Below are positions 1 to 5,639 of a stretch of 7,589 nucleotides of DNA, piece after piece; position 1 is the stretch's first letter, and the number at the start of each line of letters is the position of its first letter. Made by a program: the position numbers and the translations under genes. This stretch comes from Alphaproteobacteria bacterium (GTDB lineage: Bacteria > Pseudomonadota > Alphaproteobacteria > SMXP01). The notes beneath the pieces are model-generated. The model was not told the origin of the DNA and made no database searches. It saw nothing but the letters and a program-made list of their open reading frames with translations. The DNA is taken from the NCBI GenBank assembly GCA_028280675.1, contig JANQLI010000103.1, forward strand, positions 1-7,589. The letters are read 5' to 3'.

Positions 1-316
1 CAGGGAAATGGGGTATGTTAATCCGGTCGAGTAAATCGTACAGGATCGACCCCCCAGCCCCTGTCACAAGACAATCGAAATGTTCGCGCGCTTGTAACGC
101 ATTGAGTTCCGCGCAATAAGCGTCAGGGTCGTCTTCCGCCAAATAAATCGGCACGGCGTGAAATGCATCGCATATGCGCGACCAGCGCAAAGATGACTCA
201 GCAGCTCCAGCCGCATGCACCTGCACACCCGCCATCTTTAACCCATAGAGAATGTTAAGCATCAGCGCGCCGGTTCCGCAGATGAGGAGCACTTTATACT
301 GATTATCCTGGTCCAT
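1..316 (-). CDS. Partial protein, probable pre-ATP-grasp domain (N-terminal 105 residues)
   Basis: The frame is open from an ATG at 316-314 to the left edge, so only the N-terminus is visible. After a short polar start it reads KVLLICGTGALMLNILYGL, a hydrophobic strand, a small-residue loop and a helix as in a Rossmann-like fold. This is followed by AGVQVHAAGAAESSLRWSR and a DAFHAVP segment. The order (strand, loop, helix, 'G-V-x-V-x-A', a serine/arginine patch, then 'a-F-h-x-V-P') resembles the N-terminal domain ahead of many ATP-grasp ligases. The ATP-binding part would lie outside the window, so the enzyme class is inference and no substrate can be proposed. There is no good Shine-Dalgarno ahead of the ATG; an in-frame GTG lies 15 bases upstream but has no better site. 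It follows the asmA-family gene on the same strand after a 91-base gap with no clear promoter or terminator, so co-transcription is possible. Another Rossmann-type protein is the main alternative. Confidence 0.6.
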   Translation of the reverse strand, partial: MDQDNQYKVLLICGTGALMLNILYGLKMAGVQVHAAGAAESSLRWSRICDAFHAVPIYLAEDDPDAYCAELNALQAREHFDCLVTGAGGSILYDLLDRINIPHFP

Positions 317-407
317 AACACATACACGCACTTAAGGTTACGAAACGGTAAACACGACCGTCTCACACCCGTTCAGCGTGCCAAAGAATGTTTAACTTAG
401 AATTGAA

Positions 408-3400
408 TTACTGCGGATTTTCAGCCGGAGATGTCGCCTCAGACCCTTCCAGACCCTCAATGGCTGATCGCAACAGATCGATCTGCCGGTCAATGTCGCT
501 TTGACTTTTCGCGTCACTGCGTTTGGCAAAATCGGCGACAAAATAAGACCCCAACGCCGCCGTTTCAATGCGCCGTTCGGGGGCGGCTATCGGCCCCATG
601 ACACGGATCTTGGCGGGCGGCGCATTTTGATAAGAGGCAAGACGCAGCAGACCTTCCCCGTTGATCACATCTGTATTGAAATCGATCTCCCCCGCCAGCG
701 CCATGGTAGCTTCACTTTCTCCCTTGCCCATAGAAATGACAAAGAGGTCGTCATTGCTGTCCGCGGATGACAGAACGCGGAGGCGGCCATCATCGATAAC
801 AATATCGCCGCTGGCTTTATGATATGCGCTTTGCCCGGACAGCAAAGAGTGCTTCGCAACATCCTGAAATTGATCGATCCCCTCCGCCGTGTCGATGGCC
901 TGTTTTAAGGCCGCCACATCCACACCTGCAACGGCGCCGTCCCGCGCCTCAAGACGGCCTGTGCCATTCAATGTCGCGGTCATCGACTGTTGCGTGCGGC
1001 CAAGAGCAGAGAAGTCTAACTGCGCATCCAATTCTCCGTCGAGAGACGTCACATGTTGCGGCAAATCGAAAAGCGTATGCATGACGGTCCCCACATCCGC
1101 CCGTTTCAAGGACGCCTGCCCCTTCAATTCGGGCAAGGCGTCTTGCGCGGTGTAAGAGACGCTTGCGGAGGGATCACCGCCTAAAAGGTCAGGGGCAATA
1201 TCGGTGAGACGCAACACACCGTCATCCGTCTGCAAACGGGCAATGACATTTTCATAAGGATACCCGAACGCGGTCAACGCATCCGCTTTGACGTTCAAGT
1301 CCAACGGCTGACGGGCAAGCCATGCAAAAAAGCCGCCATCCCGTTTCGCTTCTTGCGCCAAAAGACCGGCTTGCAAATCCGCCAAGTCAACACCGGTGGG
1401 AGAGAGTGTTTCAGAGGCAGGGGGTAAAAAATCATCAAGGTGCAGCGTGGTCATGACCACATCACCGCGAAACGGCGCGGCCTGCGTTGGGTCATCTTCA
1501 TTCCGCGTCACAGACAACGCCGCATCGCCGACGGTCAGTGTAAGATCTTCAAGATGCATGACATCTTGCGCAAGGGTCACACCGCCACGAAACGCCACCG
1601 GCCCTTGGTCAACCTTACGCGGACGATAGGCGACGCCATATTGCGTCAACAATTGTTCAAGGGTGTCGGCCTTGCCTTTAAACGTCAGCCGAACCGTGTC
1701 TGCCGCTTGATCCTTTGTGACAACCACATTCACGTCCGACGTATCCGACGGCTGACTGCCAGCCTCTAACGTATAGACGCCATCACGGTACAGCAATTGG
1801 CCTGTGACAGCGAGCGGCGCGTCACTGACTCCCCCGAGTGTGGCTGCGATTGTGATGCCTTGACCAAGCTCGGAGAGCGCGCCATCTAACTGCAGCGATC
1901 CGTTCAGCCGCGCCACCTCATCCGCATACGGCAATCCGAGCGTGCGAAAAAAAAGGCCGAAATCGGCAGCATCAATTCGGCTTGTCAACGTGACATTGGG
2001 ATCATTGCCGGAGCTGCGGTTTGCCCCGCGCAAATCAACGGCGGCGCCCGCGAGATGATCAATGACAAATGACTCCACAGTAAGCGCTTTATTGCGCACA
2101 CGAAAGTCTGTTGCGAATCCGTCAAGGGTTTGACCACGAAAGGTGAGCGCTTGCACATCAAGCGCAACATCAAGATCGGCCGTTTGCCCGAATTTCCCGG
2201 TGCTCAATCCATGCCAAGAGAAATTCGCAAGCGCATCCTTCATCACCTGCGGCAACATGATGTGATACGCATCAAGATCCAGCTTATTGGCTGTGAGCTT
2301 CAAGCCATGTATTTGACCATCATGCCCCGTTCCCCAACTCACGTCATACGCCTGGCCATCCAGCACAAGAGCAGCGTTGGAATAGAGCTGGCGTTCGCGT
2401 TCAAACAGAACCCGGCTCGACAGAGAGATATCTGTGAGGCGGTCCGGCCCGAGTCCAGTCAAATCCCACCCCGCCCATTGCGCAAGGGCGCGTGGATTAT
2501 CCGATTGAAGCTGAAGGGACCCGGCAAACTCCGTTCCCCCTGGAGCGGGCGACCAAAGCCCTTTCATGTCCAGGCTCGCTTGGCCAGGCAGCTTGCCAGT
2601 CGCTTTGAGAATATCAAGCGCGCCGTCTTTCGCTTTCGCCTCAACCTCAAAGTTTTGAATTACACCGGCGCGATAAATAATGCCATCGACTTTGACAGCA
2701 ATATCGCCCGTGACATTCTTCGGCACGAGAAAGCCACTGAGTTCTTTTTCAATTTCGTCCGCAGCTTTGCTGAGATTCACACTTTTCGTTTCGTCATGTT
2801 TTTCTTGCAGCAAACTATCGAGATTGATCGAGCGCGCCTCCAGCTTAGCGTCAAATGTTGGTTGACGGCCAAAGCGCCCTGTGACATCGCCCAGCACACG
2901 CACACCGCCCAAGCCGATCGTGACATTTTCTGCATGCAAATCACGTCCGCTCACGGATAAATCTGTTTCCACCGCCAGATCATTTTTCAAAGCCTTGGCG
3001 GCAGCGCCTTTGACGGCGGCGACACGCGCGCCATTGATCAGCGAGAACAGATCATGCAACCCCTGATCCGCACTCTTCGCCGTATAAGACAGTTTTCCTT
3101 GCAGCGGCCCAAACAACGAGGCTTGCTCCATAAAGCCGCGATAGGTCAGCACGGCTTCGCTGGGCTTCAGTGTCAGGGCAAACCGCAACGGCACCGCGCG
3201 CACGGTGGAGGTATCGCCGCTGGCATAGTCAAAACTGAAATCCACGCCGCGCATGGTCGCCGAGCCTGTGGACTCAAAAGGTCCTTGCAAGGTCGCGGCC
3301 GAAAGGTCCGCATTCAGATTACGGACAATATCCCGCATCACCGTGCCGCCATCGACATAGGTCAGCGTGCCGTCTTCAATGCTGACATGTTCCAGGGTGA

Positions 3401-3854
3401 TGGCGTTGGCGATCATGGTCAGCCACCAGGGGCGTTCTTTCATCACCGGCGGCACACGCGGGTCGGCCTCATCGAAGCTCCAATTGGTGCGATTGCCAGC
3501 CAAAATCTCAACGGCGATTTGGGGTTTGACCAGACGCACATCGGTGACTTGCAGGTCTCCCATGAGAAGCGGCTTGAGCGCCGCTAACACTTCAAGACGG
3601 TCGAGACGCAGCGTATCGCCTTCAGCGTCCCCATCCGCATTGGCGATCGCCAGATCTTCAATGGTCAAGGCGGGTTCGGGGATGAGCTGGAAACCCACAT
3701 CGCCGCCCAAGGTGACATCGCGGCCGGTGAGGTCCTCCGCATACGCTTCGATGGTCGGCTTATAGGCGTTCCAATCGATATAGCTGGGGGCGATCAGGAT
3801 GGTGCCGACCACCAAAACCAGCAGAAAAATCAATATGGCAATAGCTCTATCCAA
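408..3854 (-). CDS. AsmA family protein (1148 aa, inner-membrane anchored envelope protein)
   Basis: AsmA-family proteins are anchored in the inner membrane by an N-terminal helix and carry a long beta-rich periplasmic part. The wider AsmA/TamB group is linked to outer-membrane assembly and lipid transport. Here a single hydrophobic helix (residues about 4-22) follows a short positively charged start. Next comes the AsmA opening pattern: YIDWNAYKP near 25, 'LTGRDVTLGGDVGFQLIPEP' near 42-61, then 'LTIEDLAIAN'. The long middle is made of alternating short strands rich in D, G, L, V and T. A C-terminal AsmA_2-like region has GTGRLEARDGAVAGVDVAAL near 964-983 and 'VMGPIAAPERRIETAALGSY' near 1087-1106, ending in a charged, probably helical tail. 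The start codon is TTG: an in-frame TGA lies two codons upstream, the next ATG would remove the membrane helix, and AGGTGA sits just ahead. It is divergent from the DUF4169 gene. The family is near certain; the individual cargo or role is unknown. Confidence 0.93.
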   Translation of the reverse strand: MDRAIAILIFLLVLVVGTILIAPSYIDWNAYKPTIEAYAEDLTGRDVTLGGDVGFQLIPEPALTIEDLAIANADGDAEGDTLRLDRLEVLAALKPLLMGDLQVTDVRLVKPQIAVEILAGNRTNWSFDEADPRVPPVMKERPWWLTMIANAITLEHVSIEDGTLTYVDGGTVMRDIVRNLNADLSAATLQGPFESTGSATMRGVDFSFDYASGDTSTVRAVPLRFALTLKPSEAVLTYRGFMEQASLFGPLQGKLSYTAKSADQGLHDLFSLINGARVAAVKGAAAKALKNDLAVETDLSVSGRDLHAENVTIGLGGVRVLGDVTGRFGRQPTFDAKLEARSINLDSLLQEKHDETKSVNLSKAADEIEKELSGFLVPKNVTGDIAVKVDGIIYRAGVIQNFEVEAKAKDGALDILKATGKLPGQASLDMKGLWSPAPGGTEFAGSLQLQSDNPRALAQWAGWDLTGLGPDRLTDISLSSRVLFERERQLYSNAALVLDGQAYDVSWGTGHDGQIHGLKLTANKLDLDAYHIMLPQVMKDALANFSWHGLSTGKFGQTADLDVALDVQALTFRGQTLDGFATDFRVRNKALTVESFVIDHLAGAAVDLRGANRSSGNDPNVTLTSRIDAADFGLFFRTLGLPYADEVARLNGSLQLDGALSELGQGITIAATLGGVSDAPLAVTGQLLYRDGVYTLEAGSQPSDTSDVNVVVTKDQAADTVRLTFKGKADTLEQLLTQYGVAYRPRKVDQGPVAFRGGVTLAQDVMHLEDLTLTVGDAALSVTRNEDDPTQAAPFRGDVVMTTLHLDDFLPPASETLSPTGVDLADLQAGLLAQEAKRDGGFFAWLARQPLDLNVKADALTAFGYPYENVIARLQTDDGVLRLTDIAPDLLGGDPSASVSYTAQDALPELKGQASLKRADVGTVMHTLFDLPQHVTSLDGELDAQLDFSALGRTQQSMTATLNGTGRLEARDGAVAGVDVAALKQAIDTAEGIDQFQDVAKHSLLSGQSAYHKASGDIVIDDGRLRVLSSADSNDDLFVISMGKGESEATMALAGEIDFNTDVINGEGLLRLASYQNAPPAKIRVMGPIAAPERRIETAALGSYFVADFAKRSDAKSQSDIDRQIDLLRSAIEGLEGSEATSPAENPQ

Positions 3855-3857
3855 GAA

Positions 3858-3863
3858 TCACCT
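3858..3863 (-). promoter_or_regulatory. Ribosome binding site for the TTG start of the asmA-family gene
   Basis: The minus strand reads AGGTGA, then TTC, then the TTG start at 3854-3852. The spacing is short but usable. Together with the in-frame TGA that overlaps this site, it fixes TTG as the only start that keeps the membrane helix. Confidence 0.6.
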
Positions 3864-3931
3864 GTTAGACTTCTTTTGGGTCAACCTCCCAGAAAGTGGG
3901 ACTTTTCGCCATGTCTTGCAAGATCTGGGCT

Positions 3932-3937
3932 AGTATA
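3932..3937 (-). promoter_or_regulatory. Candidate -10 element for the asmA-family gene
   Basis: The minus strand reads TATACT here, a five-of-six match to the sigma-70 -10 consensus. It would put the transcript start near 3925 and give a leader of about 70 bases. No good -35 hexamer lies 16-18 bases upstream. The perfect inverted repeat at 3956-3975 occupies the place where the -35 would be, which would fit a promoter that depends on, or is blocked by, a bound regulator. This is based on consensus matching only. Confidence 0.35.
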
Positions 3938-3955
3938 GGTGAAATGACATAAAAA

Positions 3956-3975
3956 TATGACCTTTTCAGGTCATA
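3956..3975. repeat. Perfect inverted repeat TATGACCT-TTTC-AGGTCATA in the divergent promoter region
   Basis: Two perfect 8-base arms flank a 4-base centre (TTTC). A partial third half-site, ATGACAT, lies just to the left at about 3944-3950. The repeat lies between the divergent asmA-family and DUF4169 genes, 102 bases from the first start and 53 bases from the second. It has no T-run after it on either strand, so a DNA-binding protein site is more likely than a terminator. A hairpin in the DUF4169 leader is possible if that transcript starts upstream of it. The binding protein is not known. Confidence 0.5.
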
Positions 3976-4001
3976 GAATGGCGCAACCAGAGCGGGGCAC
4001 G

Positions 4002-4007
4002 TATAAA
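4002..4007 (+). promoter_or_regulatory. Weak candidate -10 element for the DUF4169 gene
   Basis: TATAAA lies 21 bases ahead of the DUF4169 start. The hexamer 17 bases upstream, TGGCGC, is a poor -35. If it is used, the transcript would start very near the ribosome binding site (AGGA at 4018-4021) and the leader would be short. Confidence 0.25.
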
Positions 4008-4028
4008 GACGGTCTATAGGACGAATCG

Positions 4029-4256
4029 ATGGGCGATGTAATTAATCTGAATACATTTCGAAAACAACGGCAAAAAGCGGAAAAAGGCCGGAAAGCCGCC
4101 GTCAATCGGGTCAAATTCGGGCGTTTAAAGGCCGACAAAGACCTCGCCCAGGCCGAACAGGACCAGCTCGATCACGCGCTTGATCTGAAAAAAGTAGAGC
4201 CCATCCCCTTCGTTCCCCCCACCGAAAACACCACCGATTCCGAGGATGAGGGGTAA
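4029..4256 (+). CDS. DUF4169 family protein (75 aa)
   Basis: This is a small, highly charged, probably all-helical cytosolic protein of unknown function. The family pattern is visible: an N-terminal 'VINLNTFRKQRQKAEK' resembling the usual N-L-x-x-x-R-K-x-x-x-x opening, then the signature 'NRVKFGRLKADKD' (the family's N-R-x-x-F-G-R-x-K-A-x-K), then a D/E/Q/L-rich helix. The C-terminal 20 residues are proline-rich and then acidic and look disordered, making it slightly longer than a typical member as I recall the family. The ATG at 4029 has AGGA at 4018-4021 with good spacing. It is the only plus-strand gene in the window and is divergent from the asmA-family gene. No convincing terminator hairpin follows it; the sequence after 4256 turns AT-rich at once. 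Nothing in the context gives a function. Confidence 0.85.
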   Translation: MGDVINLNTFRKQRQKAEKGRKAAVNRVKFGRLKADKDLAQAEQDQLDHALDLKKVEPIPFVPPTENTTDSEDEG

Positions 4257-4434
4257 ACTGATAACCCACGTGTATCTAGCTATTTGTTGCAATAATGTAT
4301 GTTTGATTCGACATGAAACAAAACACCATAAAAAAATGAACAGGCATAGACCCTATTCATCAGCAAGGTTTAAGATATACAGCAATTATGTCCTTGGGCC
4401 GCTCACATTAAATGATAATTAGATCGACTTTAGA

Positions 4435-4914
4435 TTATGCGACCTGAAGGTCCCAATGATTATTATGTCCAAGACTAAGATTCATTTGCGCTTCTTCTAA
4501 GACATCCATCTCAGCAAGTTTCTCTAGTACATCTCTAGCAAGTTCTGTCTTGTTGACGTGTTCAACATACAGAGTTCTAAGCAAGTTTATACCGGCTCTA
4601 TTTTCAGCTTCTTCTCTTTCCCATCTTGCAACAGTTTGGACATCACAATCCAATAACCTAGCAAGTTGTGATTGAGTCATATCCATTTCTTTACGGAGGA
4701 ACTTTATCTCTTTGCCAGTCAGTATGCGTTTTTCTTTGGCCACGTGAAGGCCAATTGCTTCATGCAAGCCCTTAACATCTTGAATAGAAATACCACGTCC
4801 AGCCGGCGTTTCTTTAATTGTGTACCCATTGAGCAATAGGATGTTGTCTAGCCCGCATAATGTATAGTGCAGGGCCTCATCACCGTTTTCTAGCTCCACA
4901 ATATTCATTGTCAT
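4435..4914 (-). CDS. XRE-type helix-turn-helix protein, probable antitoxin of the DUF4258 pair (159 aa)
   Basis: This is a likely DNA-binding antitoxin and autorepressor. An N-terminal domain (about residues 1-60) contains 'YTLCGLDNILLLNGYTIKE' followed by 'TPAGRGISIQDVKGLHEAIG', a pattern I associate with a group of alphaproteobacterial HTH regulators encoded beside small toxins. A classic XRE helix-turn-helix follows at about 65-101: LTGKEIKFLRKEMDMTQ, then SQLARLLDCDVQTVARWE. The C-terminal tail is helical and acidic. Layout is like MqsA (N-terminal toxin-binding part, C-terminal HTH), but the paired zinc-binding cysteines of MqsA are absent. The frame is open to a GTG at 4926, but I choose ATG at 4914: it overlaps the upstream stop as ATGA, the usual sign of translational coupling. 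ATG at 4908 is a further alternative. AGA and ATA codons are used often, unlike the flanking genes, which suggests transfer. The HTH is secure; the antitoxin role is inferred from context. Confidence 0.82.
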   Translation of the reverse strand: MTMNIVELENGDEALHYTLCGLDNILLLNGYTIKETPAGRGISIQDVKGLHEAIGLHVAKEKRILTGKEIKFLRKEMDMTQSQLARLLDCDVQTVARWEREEAENRAGINLLRTLYVEHVNKTELARDVLEKLAEMDVLEEAQMNLSLGHNNHWDLQVA

Positions 4915-5276
4915 GTGTCTATCCACTCTACTGTTTTTATAAACAGGTCTCCATCTTGTAGTATGATGGTTACCGCTCCAATATCCCGGTTTCCCGAGAA
5001 GTTTTTCTCAATTATCACATTCCACAGCTTGTGTTCATTTCCATTCCACTCGAAACTTTCAAGCACAGGGTCTTGGTAAACATGGCCATTTTCCAGTACC
5101 CAGAACACATCTGCTATATCAAAGCCGCGCTCCGCCATTCGTTCTTGTGCATGATCACTAAAAATGACCTTGTCACTATCCTGAGCGGCAGCCTTAATTA
5201 ACCTCGCAGCTTCGTCTGTACGGAGCCTAAGAGGGTAGACATTAGACGCATTCTGCTGTCCAGGTAGTTTAGCCAT
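4911..5276 (-). CDS. DUF4258 domain protein, probable toxin of a toxin-antitoxin pair (121 aa)
   Basis: A small basic-to-neutral cytosolic protein with the DUF4258 signature: 'IFSDHAQERMAERGFDIADV' (residues about 38-57), matching the family's F-S-x-H-A-x-x-R-M-x-E-R-G-I pattern. It is followed by 'VLENGHVYQD' and a beta-rich C-terminus, 'AVTIILQDGDLFIKTVEW'. DUF4258 proteins are often encoded beside HTH antitoxins and are thought to be RelE/MqsR-like mRNA interferases; that activity is inferred here, not seen. Histidine 42 and the conserved arginines would be the first candidates for function. It is the first gene of a two-gene operon and its TGA overlaps the start of the HTH gene (ATGA), the toxin-first order seen in MqsRA and HigBA. 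The ATG at 5276 lacks a strong Shine-Dalgarno; the frame stays open for 50 more codons upstream (stop at 5427-5429) but has no ATG, GTG or TTG there. A palindromic operator candidate starts five bases upstream of the start codon. Confidence 0.8.
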   Translation of the reverse strand: MAKLPGQQNASNVYPLRLRTDEAARLIKAAAQDSDKVIFSDHAQERMAERGFDIADVFWVLENGHVYQDPVLESFEWNGNEHKLWNVIIEKNFSGNRDIGAVTIILQDGDLFIKTVEWIDT

Positions 5277-5280
5277 GCAG

Positions 5281-5295
5281 CTATCATAATGATAG
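5281..5295. promoter_or_regulatory. Palindromic operator candidate CTATCAT-A-ATGATAG ahead of the toxin-antitoxin operon
   Basis: A perfect palindrome with 7-base arms around one central base ends four bases from the DUF4258 start codon. Site size, symmetry and position fit binding by a dimeric XRE-type antitoxin that represses its own operon. It would overlap the predicted transcript start and the translation initiation region. Binding is inferred from position. Confidence 0.55.
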
Positions 5296-5301
5296 GTAGT
5301 T

Positions 5302-5330
5302 ATAATGTCGAATAATTTCCATAGGATTAA
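5302..5330 (-). promoter_or_regulatory. Candidate promoter of the toxin-antitoxin operon
   Basis: On the minus strand TTAATC (5330-5325) and CATTAT (5307-5302) are separated by 17 bases; they match the -35 and -10 consensus at three and four of six positions. TATAAC (5304-5299) is an overlapping alternative -10. Transcription would start near 5295, at the edge of the palindrome, which suits repression by a protein bound there. Confidence 0.3.
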
Positions 5331-5565
5331 ATTTTTTGTGATGATTGGTCGCAGAATGGCTTCGTTAACCGCAGAATTACTAGGGTTTTGGCTAATGTCC
5401 TGTGCTATAAAACGCGTGAGAATCGTTTAATCACGAACCAATTTTGTGGGTAAATCTATCGGATAATTCCTGCAGCGAGATTATAAATGCCAATATGAAA
5501 AATTCAGGGTGCACGAGGGGTCCACATGTCTCCCTAGAAAAAATCTAAATCATTGAAAATATTGA

Positions 5566-5581
5566 ATATAACGGGTTATAT
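5566..5581. repeat. Perfect palindrome ATATAAC-GG-GTTATAT downstream of the glnE-family gene
   Basis: Perfect 7-base arms flank a 2-base centre. It lies 59 bases past the glnE-family stop and about 290 bases upstream of the toxin start. The loop is too small and the arms too AT-rich for a strong terminator, so a protein-binding site is more likely. Its sequence differs from the 5281 palindrome. Confidence 0.4.
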
Positions 5582-5639
5582 GGGCATCATTTTTCGCTTA
5601 GCAGGGGAGGGGGAAGAATAAGGTTCCTCATTCATTGCT

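Larger units (their letters stand above)
5277..5639. other. AT-rich intergenic stretch between the toxin gene and the glnE-family gene
   Basis: This 363-base stretch holds the operator and promoter candidates of the toxin-antitoxin operon at its left end, a second palindrome at 5566-5581, and a 16-base all-purine run at 5603-5618 that on the minus strand is the C-rich 3' trailer of the glnE-family transcript. A direct repeat CGCAGAAT occurs at 5350-5357 and 5370-5377, 20 bases apart. A 29-codon plus-strand frame (5341-5430) has no ribosome binding site and is not called. No convincing intrinsic terminator was seen for the glnE-family gene. Confidence 0.5.

Noticed and set aside
2130..2960. 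Long plus-strand open frame of 276 codons opposite the asmA-family gene
   Set aside because: The translation lacks domain-like patterns and is a by-product of GC-rich codon use on the other strand, where the AsmA protein is clear.
3054..3587. Plus-strand open frame of 177 codons opposite the 5' part of the asmA-family gene
   Set aside because: Its composition (H, R, G, Q rich) is typical of an antisense shadow, and it has no recognisable domain.
4336..4422. 28-codon plus-strand frame downstream of the DUF4169 gene
   Set aside because: There is no ribosome binding site and no recognisable pattern; such frames are expected by chance in AT-rich DNA.
4441..4452. GACCT-GA-AGGTC inverted repeat resembling the arms of the 3956-3975 repeat
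   Set aside because: It lies within the last codons of the HTH gene, has only 5-base arms, and the likeness is probably chance.
4915..4926. GTG start at 4926 for the HTH gene
   Set aside because: The ATG at 4914 gives the typical ATGA overlap with the upstream stop and is the stronger start codon.
5277..5426. Fifty-codon in-frame upstream extension of the DUF4258 gene
   Set aside because: The frame is open but contains no ATG, GTG or TTG, and it runs through the operator and promoter candidates. The ATG at 5276 fits better.
5341..5430. 29-codon plus-strand frame beginning MIGRRMASL in the AT-rich gap
   Set aside because: It has a basic start and a hydrophobic middle, so a tiny membrane peptide was considered, but there is no Shine-Dalgarno at a usable distance and no supporting context.
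5603..5618. Purine run AGGGGAGGGGGAAGAA as a possible G-quadruplex
   Set aside because: Only two G-runs are present within reach, too few for an ordinary intramolecular quadruplex.
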